The position numbers were made by a program, and so were the translations under genes. The notes beneath the pieces are model-generated. The model was not told the DNA's origin. It was given only the letters and a program-made list of their open reading frames with translations, and did no database searches. A stretch of DNA of 64,000 bases from Endocalyx cinctus (lineage: Eukaryota; Ascomycota; Sordariomycetes; Amphisphaeriales; Apiosporaceae): NCBI GenBank assembly GCA_001600455.1, contig BCKC01000006.1, positions 2,232,001-2,296,000 of the forward strand, given 5' to 3'. Each line of letters opens with the position of its first letter. Positions within the stretch are counted from its first letter, which is position 1. Positions 26,045 to 39,300 of the stretch are shown here, piece by piece.

Positions 26045-29000
26045 GTGAGAGTGTGAAAAGGTGTGTTGGTGGTTGTGTATAGGTGTGGTAAGGAAATTGG
26101 TGTGCGTTTTTTTAACCGAAGGTTGAGATTATTCGGTTAAAAAGTAAAAAAAAATATGGAAAGGGGATAATAAATGGTAATGGGGGGTGGATTGCGTAAG
26201 ATTGCGGCTTTTTTTTTTTAAAGCTTCAAGAGTCGTCGAATTGGCGGTATAAGGTTTGAGACGGTAAAGGTTGAAAAAAATAAAATAACAAATGTCAGAG
26301 TTATGGCTGCTTAAGTCCGGAAATCGGATAGTGAGAGACAGCTCAGGGTATTTATTTTCAGAAAGGAGAGAAAAGAGACCAGTCAGACGGGTTTGGGGGG
26401 GACCCCCGGTTCTTTTTTTCAAAGCAAGGATCGTGGGAAGTTTTAGAAATTTTCGTGAGGTCACAAGATGAGCGGTTTGATTAATAAAAAAAAAAGTATA
26501 ATAAAAATGTATTCTTTTTTTTTATCTTTTTTTTTCAAAGTAACGGTTAAAGAAACGTTGAAAAGGGTTGTCGTGAGATTAGTGTATCACGGGGGAGCCA
26601 ATGTCTATTCCCCGTTTCGAGCTTTGAAGGACAAGCAAAGTAAAAAATCCAAAGTGACAAGGGCTTGTAATTCTTTCTGGTTAAGCTTTGGGACTGACAA
26701 TTTAAATGTCCGTTCGTTTTGTTCTATTAATTCCGTCGTTGCTAAACACTGGTGAAAAAGTGTTTTGATAGTTTTGCCAAGTATAATTGTCTTGAATCTC
26801 GTTTCGTAGAGTAAGAATGGTTGAGAAAAAAAAGAAATTTGTTGGAATAAGAATAGGGGATCAAAGACAGGAAGTATTTCAATCAATAAATATGAAAAAA
26901 TTTGATGAGTGAAGAATAGCTTATTAACCTTAGTTAACTCTTACTTACTCTCTCCTTTTTATTCTCTTTCTATTACTCTTCAGCTTAGTAGTTACTTACT
27001 TACTTTAGAATTACTTTTCGGTGTAGCGTAGATACTGTCATAATTGTGGATTGATTTTATCATATATTTCTTCTAGATTCCTTCTCCGTTTGGTTTCTAT
27101 TCACTATTCATGGATCTACTACCCATCGTTTTTTATGGATAATGAATAGGCGGTGGAGCTAAAAAAGACATCGTTTCTTTTACGAGGTTTTTTTTTTTTG
27201 ATTTTTCAGCCATAATTCTTGGCCCGGTCTTTACTTTTGGGACGGGAAACACGAAACGTTGATCTGCTGTAACAACTTTTTCTTAGCTCTCTCTACGCAT
27301 AAGGTGATTATGCCAAGCTTTTTCTGGATAGCCTTTTGGGAAGGGCGACAAAAAGAAAAAAAAGTATTGGACTTTTGGATCTTTATTCCGGGTCTAACGG
27401 ACAGGGCAAGATGGACGGGTGTTCCTGTTTATTCATCCCTAGTGTAGCTCATGTCGGTTCATCTACGCTTCTAGACATTACGAGATTTACTTTTTCTTTG
27501 TATCATAGGAACCACAATTGATTACGACGCATCTGATTATGACGAAAAAAGAATAATAAGATACACGGTAATTCCGAGTTGTACGAAAGTGGCGATTCAT
27601 ATGAATGGATGATGATATGTACATAGTATATGATAATTAATATATGGAGAAGAGTTAGAAAAAATGACAAGAGTCATCTATCGGCAAGCTCGAGATTTGT
27701 GTGTGGTATGCTCTAAAAAAATGATGAAAGACTAAAATGATGAAAGAAGAGTGGAGAGCTATAGGTCGGTGAGAGCTTAGAGGGTAGCATACGTTACTTC
27801 AACACACTACACGTTGAAATATACATACTTGTATAGGTATGTAAATATTAATTATTACCTATTATAGAAGACACATAGCTTCATTGCCGGTACATATACG
27901 CTCTGACGAGGATACCAGGATTACGGTTAGAAAATAAATAGAAAACTCCACAAACTCCATAGAATCGATAGTACGGTAACACCCCTTGATTCTAATACTA
28001 GGTTAGGGTGACCCGCGAGTTTGGCTGCGGTCACTTTTTTAATATCTGAAGGGAAAAAAAAAAAATAAAAAATAAGGGGTCCATTTTCCACTTTAATAAG
28101 TGAAAGGATATATTACATGTCAGGATTAGGGCTTCTTCTAGACTGTTACCTAGTCAGGCTGATCCGATCAGGACACGACAATATATTGTTCAGCTTTTTG
28201 AATTATTTACCGGTACCAAAAAAGTATATGGCGTTTCTTTTTCGAACCCCTTTTACTTCTTCAGCTCTATCTCTCTATGATTATATATACCTGAAAAGAC
28301 TATTTGAGATACCAAGGTAATAGAGAATGAAAGATCCAACGTCTATATATATGTATATATTAATCGTCAATTATTATACCACACCAGAGTCAAGATACGT
28401 ACGTGCACGATGCGGTGAGGTATGCGTGCATAGTATGTGTTGTAATATATCCAACTAACTAATAAGAGGAAGTACTGTTCTGAGTAAGTAATAAATAAAT
28501 AAGGGGAGGTGTCAGTTGTATACTTTGTATACTATTACAAGTACACTACGCAAGGAGATATGAATAAAACTACACTACACTACTGGTAGAGCCCCATGCC
28601 AAGATGATCTTCCCCTGACTACACTACACCTTCACATTACCCAGCCCGTGGTATGCATATATCACACTACATCTCGGCACGACATTTGTTTCTTTTTTTC
28701 TTATTTCTTTCTCTTTGTTCGTCAAAGCTAGCGCGGTACCAAGGAAAACAAAAAGGTCATACCTAATTTCCACGTAAGAAATACCAACCAGTCAGCCAGT
28801 TAACGTTGTCTGTGCGGTATTCTGAACCTTCTTCTAATGCGGGTAATACTTTTTTTTTTTTTTTTTCTCTCTGTCTCTTCCTTTCTCTGCCATTACATGC
28901 AGACATGCTCAGCACGTGGGGCTCGCAGAATTTATTTGTACGGGACGGTAAGAAAGACTGATTGGACCGGGGGGTTTTCGCTAGTCAGCTAGTATATAAA

Positions 29001-31454
29001 GCTGCAGTAATACGTAGGGGTTTGCCTTGTAGTCTGCAAAGTACTCCCCCGTAGAATCTTGTCGTGGGATGTACCTAGTAATCTAGTTCGCTATGCGAGA
29101 TCTCTTTTCTTATTCGTTTCTTTTTATTGTAAACTTGTAATTATATATATATTGTATACACACCTTCTTTTCCAGAGAGAAAAAAAAAAAAACCGGGCAC
29201 CATAAACTAGTGTAACTCAGGAGACTCGTTGTCCGCGTGGGGGTTATTACGCTCCGCTGGGTGGGAATCCAGGGAGAGAGAGGGAGAAGAAAGCCTTGCT
29301 GTAACATCACTCGGTATGCGCTGTCATCCATCCCCTATCTACATAATACTCATCACCTCCCTTGAAATATGGTAGTACCGCAACATTAAAGCCTCAATAT
29401 CTTCTTATCTAGATAGGTACGTAGTTTGTAAGATAGAAAAGATGACGGCTAATCTTTCCTCTATAAGTATATCAGATCTTATATATGTACCTAGGTATTT
29501 ATGTAGGCTTCTCAGGGTACCCGGACAATCTTGGTTCCATGAGAGATTAAAATAAAAAAAGGTTTCGTGGCGTTCTTTTTCTGCATTTTCTTACTCTTTT
29601 CCCTAACTTATTTTTATGAAATTCCTGCAATTCTTTTGACCATCGTGACCTCTCTACATTTCTTGGTCCGTGGCGGGATGGTTGCAGTAAGCAACGTATT
29701 TTCCCTTCTCTCTGGCTAGTATACTTTTCTGTATCCTTTCCCCCTTATTTCTTCTCTCTCTCTTTCTCTCTCTTTCTCTCCCTCCCTCTTGTCTGTCATT
29801 AACATAAAAAAAATGATGCGGAATGAAGGTATTCATCTCGTCTCTCTTTTGCTTCTTATATCATTAAACCAATCAGCCTACCCAATCAAATCAGCACGGG
29901 TATCTTGCTTTCATCTTAATTGTGTAACCAACCCTCGAGAAAAAAAAAGTGCGGCTCATTAAATTTTTTAGTGTAGTTTAGCATAATAATAAGATCTGTT
30001 TGTTAAGGGGTCCTTTTTTTCGGAAATCTCTCGCAGTCCGGGGGAGGGAATACTGTAATAATACTAACGAAAAAAAAAAAGAGGCAGTCCTATGCGAATG
30101 ATTGATTTCCCTTGCTACCCTCCAAACATCGGATGTGACAGGACGGCATATCAGAACCTCACTTGACACGTCTTCTCATCTCAATTGTCACAATATAGTA
30201 TACTCTGACTCTGTACACGTAAGTATGTAATTGTATACTTGTATATAAGTAACATGCAATAATATTGTACGTGCGCACTTTTACGCAAAGATAGTTTTGC
30301 CAAGACTCGACTTTGCAGACCGAAAAGTACAGCTTATATCCATCGTAGCTATCTACCATACTTATACTTGTACAAGTAAGTATGCAGTGGATATTTCTCA
30401 TGATTTTCCTTTGTGACAATTCCGAAAGTTCCGCGAAGAGCTATGGTGGAGTTTGTGGGGTTCAGCTTTTTTTCTCTTTCTCTAAGAAAACAAAGCTGAT
30501 CCCTGAATTTTTCTCACTCACTACTTTTTTTCTCACCTTTATATAATTCTCGAATATCCCCGCCATTGACATCGTAATGTCTTAAAAAGTAAATTAGATA
30601 ATAGCATGGTTGACGAAATTAGATGAAGATGAAATAAAGAAGAAAAAAGAGAACAAACAAAGAAAACGACTAATCCGCCAAGCAGCAGCAGCAGCAAAGG
30701 TTTTTTTTCCCCCTTTCCTTGTCTGCTTCACTCACCGTTAGATCAACCAAGCAAGTCCAGCCAGCCAGCCATTATCCTCTCCTTCAGCATATACGTACAT
30801 AGGAGGACTCCACTTATGAGATCAAAAACAAATACCGCCTAACCTTCTCTCTCAAAACCCCACTTCTTCCTTTCTTGTCACGATGCTTGTCGCGCATCAT
30901 CCTATGCACGATGATATGCACCAAACGGCCAAGCCAGGTTCTAGGATCCCATGCCGGAGTCCATCCATAGGGGATATGGATCTAATCCTCAGTCACATGA
31001 ACTGACTTATGTTTTTTTATGTAAAAAGAATTATGCAAAATACCCACAGACTGTTGGGGAAAAATAAAAACGGTTAGAAGCAGTTGTGAGAACGGCTTCC
31101 TACATGAAGCCTTTTTTTTTTTTCCTTCCCGTTTCTCATGCACTGATCCTTTACTGCGTTCGCGCGGTTAGAGCCAGAACTGATCAACGGTCATTCATTA
31201 CTTTTATGTCGAACTATATCTACCGCACGTCTAGTACCCCCTTACGTGGCCGTCTTGGTAAGCCAAGCGGCGTGAAACTTCGCCATCGGAGCCGCAGGTT
31301 CGGTTGGGACAACGTCGCGGAGAACCGTATTTTTACGTCTACCGTTCGTCACAGACGCGATGGCTGCTACGTGCCCTGGTCGATGACGGGATAGGTTATG
31401 CAGTTTTTTTTCTCGGAGCAGTATATGTTTTATAGAAAAGTGTAGGGTTATTTA

Positions 31455-31490
31455 TGAGTGGTGCCCATGACGTAAAGGGCACTCCACTCA
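31455..31490. repeat. Stem-loop (12 bp stem, 2-nt bulge, 10-nt loop)
   Basis: TGAGTGG-TGCCC (31455-31466) pairs with GGGCA-ct-CCACTCA (31477-31490). The loop is ATGACGTAAA, which contains a CRE/AP-1-like TGACGTAA. It is not next to a gene end, so a terminator role is not supported; it could be a short palindromic relic or a factor-binding site. Confidence 0.75.
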
Positions 31491-32110
31491 TGATAAATCA
31501 TCATCATCGTCATATGCGTAGTTGTCATAAAGCATTGTTGAGCAGTCTGAACGGCGAGAATTGCCACGGAAGCTCATATACTCTTCGCCACCGAGGCCAA
31601 AAGAAAGAAGCTACATTAACCTCACCAAGTGTCGGCAAGTAAAGGTGAACAAGGAGAATAGAAGAAGGGGTAAATTTGGTACTGTAGAAGAGAAAGCGGC
31701 ACTGTGTAAGTAAACATGGCAGAGTAGAATCAGGTAAGGGTAAAAAGATGAAGACGGAATCATTGGTTTATAAGCAAGCCGAAATTATTGTAACAAAAGA
31801 GAAAAATAGTAATATTGTTTTTTTTTGAACCTCAAATCGCATGAGTTGTTCACTGAGCTATGGAACGTGTACGAAATCGCCACCGTTCCCTCGCAAGAAT
31901 ATGCAGTAACCCCCCTTTTTGTTTTCTGGAAGATCCGTATAGCTATCGCCAATTTCATCAACTCTCGTCCTCCCCTGCCGAGCGGCATGCCGACCACGGC
32001 TGATAAAAGCTAAAGTAAATCCATTATATTACAGGTAATGACACAATCTACACCCGCTTCTCTTCCCCTTGCTTAAAACCTTTTCTTAACATCTGCGATC
32101 ATCTCTATCA

Positions 32111-35100
32111 TTATTGCGGACCGCCACCCCTTGCTCTCTTCGGACCGTTCCCTATTTCCGAGTCACCGCGGGGACGTTTGTTGCCGGGCTGGAAGTTTTC
32201 TGCAGATGGATTGAGGTTACCACGGCCCTGTTGTTGGCCGCCACCACGACCTCCGCGATTTGGTCCACCACCGCGTGCACCGCCGCGCGCTTGATGAGGT
32301 CCGCTCGGCTTTCGAGCTCCTCCTGGCAGCGGGATGCCGGAAGCCTTAGGAATTTGAGAAGATATATTCGCCTGCCCTTGTGCCTGTCCCTGTACCGGCG
32401 GTTGTGAGTTACCTGCCGGCCCGGTTGGCTGCGTGGATGATTGGGTACTCTGCGAGAACGGGTTCTGTGCCGGTGTGGGCGTTTGTCCCTGCTGAAGATT
32501 CGCGAATGGATTGTTCGGTGTCGCCATATTTCCCGGAGTTCCCTGTGGAGTAGAGCTCATATTCGAGACTGGCGTTTGTTTAACGGGAGCTGTTATTTGT
32601 ATTAGTTACAGTTAATATACTTATGTTGATTTGGGTCGGAATACGTACTTGTCATGGCATTGCCGCCTGGGGTAGGGGCAGATGCATTTCCTGGTGCAGC
32701 TGGCTTGGGTGGCAGGGGAGCTGGCTTTGCATCTTTCGCAATTTCCCATACCTCACCTACTGGCCGCATCGGTGTCTCCTTGGCAGAGCTTTCGACGACT
32801 GTCAGCTTCGCTTGAGCAACCTTCGCTCTGTTATCAGACATATTAATTTTGAGATTTGCCTTTGACGTGGCGAGCTGGGTAGCCGATTCTCGTGCTTGCG
32901 CTAGCTTTTGTTCCCATTCTGTCTTCATCACGTTCTCCTGTTCTTCCCGTAACTTCTTAGCTTCAGCCGTGAGCTTGTTCTTGATATTATTTTGTACGAT
33001 ACTCTTAATAGTCGCGTTCGAGGAGACAAGATCGCGAATATCCTTGTCGGTGAGACCGTTAAGGTCGGGAACAGCTGTGGTAGGGGTTGCGACAGCTTGA
33101 GGCTCGGGTTTGGGTTGTTGCGGTGTGCCAGGTGGCTTGGCGTCACCGGCTCCAACTCCATGCTCTGCCTCCCATATCTTCCGTTCTTGTTCGATACGAA
33201 GCTTAAAGTCGGCTTCTAGCTTTTGCTTGTCCTGAAGCATCTGAGTTCGTTCCGCCTCCATTTGCGTCTTGAAATCTTGAAGACGTTTGTTCAGTGCTTC
33301 TTTCATTTTGTCGCTTCGGTTTTTGACAATAGCCTCTTGCTTCTCCTGGAGTTCTTTGTATTTAGATTCCCACTCGGCTGCCTTGGCTTCCGACGCCGCC
33401 ACTCTATCCTCAAGGGCCTTGCGCTCATCATCTGAAAGCCGTACCGTCGCAGGTTTTTCTGCATTGGTCTCCGCAGCATTCTCCATTGGTACATCTCCGT
33501 TGGTTGGTTGTATTTGTGCGTTTGCGTTATTAGCGGCAGCCTGATCTCTTTCGGCAATTGCAGATTCTAATTGGCCACGAACATTCTGTAGCTCCGCCTC
33601 AACATTTGTCTTTTGAGTGGTCACCATTCCTAACTCTGTCTTTACATCTGCTAGTTGTGTTTGCAGGTTAGAGATAGCCTGGGTATTAGATGAGTCGGAG
33701 GTTGCCGAGGGGACTGCCGCCGGGGGCGTCTGGGTTTGTTGTCTCAAACTCTCGATTTGAAGTTTGAACTGTGTAGCTTGTTCTTCGAGTACAAGTTTTG
33801 CCTTGTTGCAATCGTCAAATTCTTGCTTCATCTTCGAGAGCTCCCCGTTGACATTGTTCAACGCAGCCTGTAGCTGATCCCTCTCAGCAATTACCTCGTT
33901 CTTGGCAGCTGTGAGCATCTTGGATCTTTCTTTAGCTGAATTGACGAGCTTCTCGCGTGTCTGCGCCCATGAAGCTTCCTTTTCGGACATATACTTTTCC
34001 AGTTCTTGCACCTTCTCTTGGAGAAGGGTTTCGGCTGTCCGTAAGACATCTCTCTCGGTCTCGAGATTGGCGACTGTCTGTTTTAGTTCTTCAATCTCTA
34101 CTGGATCCGTTCTTCCGTGTTTTGAGAGTATGTCTTCCGTTCGCTTCTGCCAACGGTCACGGTCGTCGTGAACCTGTTTCATCTCAGCTTCTTTAAAGGT
34201 CAACTGACTCTGAAGTTCCTCGATCTGTGCCTCTAAGGGTTGAATTTTGGATTCGAGTTCTGCGACCTTTGCGGTCTTTTCAGTTAGCTGAGCCTGTGCC
34301 TGTCTGGCCTCGGCACGCAGGGTAGCACTGCTTTCGCGGAACAGGTTGAGCTCCTCGAGTTTGCTCATGAGATCCTTATGGGCCATCGAGTTTTTGTCAC
34401 TTCCACCATGAGACTGTCGTTCTTGCTCCAGCTTGAGTCTAGTCTCATCGAGCTGTGCCTGAGTATACTCTAGCTGCTGCTGTAGCCTTCGAGCTTCCTG
34501 TCCCTTGAGTTCATACTGGACCTCCAAAATTTCTTTCTCGCGACGTAGATAGTTACTTAATTCCCGGAATTTGTCCGTGTCCACGCCGCTAGGTTGCGCG
34601 GAGATGGCCTCAAGCGAATCACCATCAGATGTCCGAGATTGTTGTAGAGTTGAAATCTGCTGGGTCACGCTTTCGAGCTGATCGTGAAGCAATTTATTCT
34701 GCGCGTTCGCATCGTCTCTTCTCGCACGAAGTTCAACGATTTCTCGCTCAAACTTCTGCCTTCGATCCTCCCAAGAACTCTCACTCTGTAACAAGGTGGC
34801 TTTTGCTGATTCAGCTTCAGCTTTGAGAGAAGCGATGGTCGTCTTCAGTTCGTTGTATTCTTGTCGTATAGCCGATAGAGTCTTCGCAGTCTCTCCATGC
34901 TTCATGACTTCGTCTTCGTAAGATTGCTGAGCATTTGCCGCAATTTCGGCCTGAGCTCGTAAATCTTGTTGATGGAATTGGGAAGATGTAGTGTATCTCT
35001 CCTCCTGTTCTTTAAGACGCTTGATTTCACCATCGAGAATTGCCTTCTCATCTTCGAAGTGTCGAGCAACTTCAGCCTGAGAGTCCCGTAAGCTTGACAG

Positions 35101-38100
35101 TTCGCTGTTAGATCTTGTCAATTCTGAGGATAGGTCCTCCACGCGTTGTTCGAGCTCCTTGATGGTCGCATTTCGAGAAGCGAGTGTAGAGTCCATCTCC
35201 TGGGTATATTGCTCCTGCGTTGAGTTCAGCCTCTCGAGTTCTTCTTCAGATGCCTGGCTGAGCTCTTTGTATTTCTCGATCTGGGACTGTGCGTTCTCAA
35301 GCTGAGATTTGGTCATCTCGAGCTCGCGTTTCAGATCCGTGGCTTCATGAATTAGATCCTGAATACGTTCATCTGCGTCAACTTGGTTGATCGTTTGGTC
35401 GGTTCCAGGTGGTATAATACCCGGTCGAGGGGTAGGTCGGGGCTGAAGTCGCTCGGAACGCTCTTCCGCACTACGTAACTGAATGGTAAGCTCGTCAACT
35501 CTAGTTTGGAGATGATCCTTGCTTGTCTTGGTAGCTACGAGTTCTTCTCGGATTTGGCTGAGGTTGGTGGTGAGTTCATTAATTCGTTTCTGGGATTGCT
35601 GAGAATCGAATTCTTTCCGGAGTTGAGAATTCTTGGCCTCTTCAACTTCATCAGCTAACTTCCGCTTCGTCGTATTAAGTTCAGTTTCCAACGCCTCGAT
35701 CTGAGATTGCAGACGCCGCTTCGCCTCGGTCTCGCTGAGATCCCTTTCATTTTGGAGAGTCTGTTGTGTGGCGATCAAGCTGTTTAACCGAGATTTTTCT
35801 TGAGTGAGGTTCTCCACGTCTTGGCTGAGCCGGTCCTGGATATCTTTCCAAAGCTTCTTCTCAGCCTTCAAGTTCGCGTTCTCGCTACGCATACTCTCCA
35901 CCAGTCCTCTTGCTTCCACCAAATCTTCAGCGACTTGCTGGGTCTTGATGTCTTGTTTTGTCGCATTCTGCGACATAGTCTGGTTTCTCGCTTGTAACTC
36001 TTTGTTTTCGGCTTGAATTGCTGTGAAATTAGACTGCAGCATCTCGTATCTCTCGGAGGCTAAAGAGAGCTGGCTTGAGAGTCGAGAGACTTCTGTTTGG
36101 AGGGAGTTCCTTTCCGACGATAACTTCTCGATCTGTTCTTTCATCGTCTTTCTATCCACTGTCTGCTCATTCCGGTATTGATCGAAGTTTTGCTGGAGAT
36201 CCCGTAGTAGTGTAGTATAATCAGAGCTATCGTCATTCATTACAGAGTTCTGCTCAATACTACTGAGAACACCATCCTGAGCCGGCTGGCCCAATGCCGA
36301 TGCCAATTCTTCTGCAGATGCGCGTGATTCGACTATACGGCGGAACATGTCCCTCTCTTTGGTGATGGTGTCTGCTTTGATCTGGAATCCTCGCAGAGTA
36401 TCCTGGAATACTTCCAGCTCTTGTTCAAGACGTATCCGTTCTTTATGATCTTCGATTGCCTGGTTCTTGGCTGCAATGGCTTCTTCATTCTCCATCTTCT
36501 GTCCCAGTTCATGCGTAACACGGAGGAGATGTTCGTTCTTTTCTTGGAGTTCCTGGATATCCTTAAACACAACGAGACGCTGAAGAATCATAGAGTTGAT
36601 ATCTGAAGGCTCACCCGACATTTCGCCATTTACTTGACCTCGCTCTAGTTTCTGGAAATGCAAGGTTTCTTCCATCGTCAATTCATCGAACCCTTTCTCG
36701 CGACAGTGTATATTAAAGATGAGCATTTGAATTTGCGCGCTACAGTCCCTCAATTGGTGTTGAAGGATATTGATTTGCGCATGAGCTTGGGCAAGTGCAC
36801 TCTCAGCCTTCCGGGCAGCTTTCTTAGCGTTGTCTCGTTCTCGGAAGCTTTCATCAGACAAATGCGACATGTTCTTGATCTCTTGTTGAAGTCGTTCGTT
36901 CTCGGCATGAAGTTCTTCCAGTTCAGGTCCTTTCGCCTCCAGCTGTTCGATAACATCGTCGAGTTCCTTAGCAAGATTGTTACTACGCTGCTTCTCTGCT
37001 GTCAATTGACCCTTAACCTTGTAAAAGTCTTCCAGAGCCTGTGTCGCGGTGAGACTCTTCCTCGTAGAGCCGGGGGTTTGGAAGGGAGAAGCTGCGCGAT
37101 ACATGGAGCCATTCATAGCACGGGGTGTCTGTGGTGCCGATCCGGGCTGGGCCGAAGAGTTGCCGGCAACTATGGCCTCAAGACGACCAATCTCAGCTTG
37201 TAGCGATTCGATGGTCTGAGAAAGATCCTCTTTGTCGAGATTTGCTCGGGCTAGCTCCTCATTAACTCGTCGTATTCTGTCTTCACACTCCCGTCTAACT
37301 TGTTCTTCCCTGGTCTCGACCTCGTGGATACGATTCTTGTGGGTCATAGTCTGCTGCTCTTTCAGCTCAATAAGCCGTTTAAGACCGTCGCTTTCTTGTC
37401 TGAAATCTTCTTCTCGGCGAGCAGCAGCCTCTTCTAGTTGCTGAATTCTTGTCAAGGCATCGCCGGCCTTCTTCTGGGCATCATCGAGACGCTGGCGGAG
37501 TGCTTGCTCGGTGCGCTTTAGAGACTCGAGATTAGATGTCGCATCATCGTTGAGGCGCTGTAGTTCAGCAATACGGGCACCCTTTTCGGTGCGATATTTG
37601 GTAGCTTCGGATGTTTTTGTTTTTAATTCATTCTGGAAAAATTCTGCGTTGCGCTGGGCCATCTCCAGCTGTTGCTGAAGAGACTGCTCACGGAACTTGG
37701 CCGTGTTGGTTGTGTTGTTCGCATTCTGAACGGCTTGCTGTAAAGTCGTAATTTCTTGACTAAGCTTCAAGTTCTTTTGGTGTAGCGCTTGTAGTTCTTG
37801 GGATAGCGAATCGTTCGCCGAGTTTTTCGTGTCAATGATGGCCAGAGATTCTCTGTTCGAAGTTTCTAGGGAGGCAATTCGGGCACGCAAGGTCTCTAAC
37901 TCGGATTTGGATGTCGAGCTAGAAGATTTAATCGATTGCAATTCGTTTTCCAAACTTTGGCGGATAGTTTCTGAACAAATGTTAATAATTTAACTTGTGG
38001 CTATAGGTTAGTAGAGGGGGACAAATAAAACATACCTTCTTCCTTAAGTTTCTGGCGTATCTCCTCGACTTGTTTCAGGGAGTTTCTGGCAGTCTCATTA

Positions 38101-38327
38101 CTGACATCACGTTGCGCCTCTGCAGTTCTTACCGACGTCTCGAACTCTACTTCCAACTGTACTTTCTGGGTATATAAAGCATCGTATTCATGGGCTTTCG
38201 TCGCTATGGCAGAAAGAATAGAATTTACAAGATCGACGGTAGGGTCTGTCGCGATAGTAGATATCGTCGGTTCAGGCACACCCAAATGGGCAGCCACATA
38301 GGCGAAATCCACACCCGCAGCTGCCAT
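32111..38327 (-). CDS. mlp1: Nuclear-basket nucleoporin Mlp1/TPR
   Basis: Three exons in coding order: 38036-38327, 32649-37970 and 32111-32589; 2030 aa. Introns are 65 and 59 nt, with GTATG and GTACGT donors. From about residue 70 to 1750 the protein is almost continuous coiled coil (heptads rich in Glu, Gln, Leu, Lys and Arg), the hallmark of TPR/Mlp proteins. The C-terminal ~250 residues are unstructured: Pro/Gln-rich with NPF-type turns, then RGG-like repeats (GGARGGGPNRGGRGGG) and basic clusters (NKRPRGDSE, GPKRARGG) suited to nuclear import and RNA contact. Length matches yeast Mlp1 (about 1875 aa) and human TPR (about 2360 aa). Family knowledge: homodimeric rods form the nuclear-pore basket and act in mRNP quality control, SUMO protease anchoring and spindle checkpoint. 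The start MAAAGVDFAYVAAHLGVPEP fits fungal orthologues. Confidence 0.94.
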
Positions 38328-39300
38328 CCTATTCCAAACCTTTGCGCTGTGAGAAACTCATGAGCAAGAAGTTCACAAATGGCGAATAGAACAATCAAAG
38401 AAAGATTTCTTAAATCGTTTAGAGAGTAGAAAACGATCAAGATAAAGAAAGTAGGTAGAAAAGGTAATTAAGATGTATTGGGGGAGAATGAACAAAGTGA
38501 AAATAAATAGAGGCGCAAAGGAAACAGTTGTTTTGGGTGAAAAGTGGTAGGTAGACAGTAAGTAAATGGGGGAAAAAAGAAAGAAAACAGAAGCTTAACA
38601 GAAATTAGATGAAATACAGAATGACTTCCTAATTTCCAGGTAATAAAATTAAAAAAGTTGGGAAATGATTTAAAGACAAGGGAAAGGTTGAACACCCAAT
38701 TACCAATAACTCAACTCAGGTAATGAATGCACTTGTTGGTGATGCAGTGCGAAGAGTTTTGGGATTTCTTTGAGGTGTAACTAGTAAAGTACTTTTCTCT
38801 GTTTTCGGTGGAACAAGCGCGACGAGGCTGGAAGTTGACGGGTTTATTATTATGGGTCTATGCAAGTTGATAGCTACAGCTCATCGTTTTAGGCTTACAT
38901 TAGTGTATACTATACGGAGTACTGTACTATACTATACTAGGCTATAGTGTACATTACTGACTAATCAGTGGATTTTACGTGTTTATGTATAGGTTACAGA
39001 TGCCTTGAAATATCATGTTTAGCGAGGTATATGTACTTCTCGAAGTTCATTATTCATCTAAAAGACAAGAATTGAATCTTGGGATGAAAGATTCACCCCC
39101 GATATTGTCAAAATACAAGCTATTATTATTTTGATACATACGTTCTATCACCTGCTCAAGCAGTTCAAGCTGAGAGGGTTGTATGACTACCTATCTCACA
39201 GCATCGCAGTGATAGACCAGACCTAAATACCATTTGACAAAATAAAATATCATTTTTATTAATATAATATGGCTTATGGGTTCCACTAAACAGTATCATA
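38328..39300. other. MLP1 promoter region / 3' flank of the six-Cys surface protein
   Basis: 973 bp with no gene. It contains TACGGAGTA at 38913-38921 within an alternating ACTATACT tract, and AT-rich DNA downstream of the stop at 39301. Confidence 0.6.

Larger units (their letters stand above)
26002..32110. other. 6.1-kb gene-poor region between SDR start and MLP1 end
   Basis: No convincing coding frame on either strand. It includes the SDR promoter with a TG-rich repeat, many homopolymers, a 14-bp perfect palindrome with extra arms at 30357-30384, a strong hairpin at 31455-31490, a (CAG)n-like run near 30683 and AT-rich DNA. A moderately GC-rich patch (31220-31400) has an open frame on the plus strand but no recognisable protein character. 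Confidence 0.55.
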
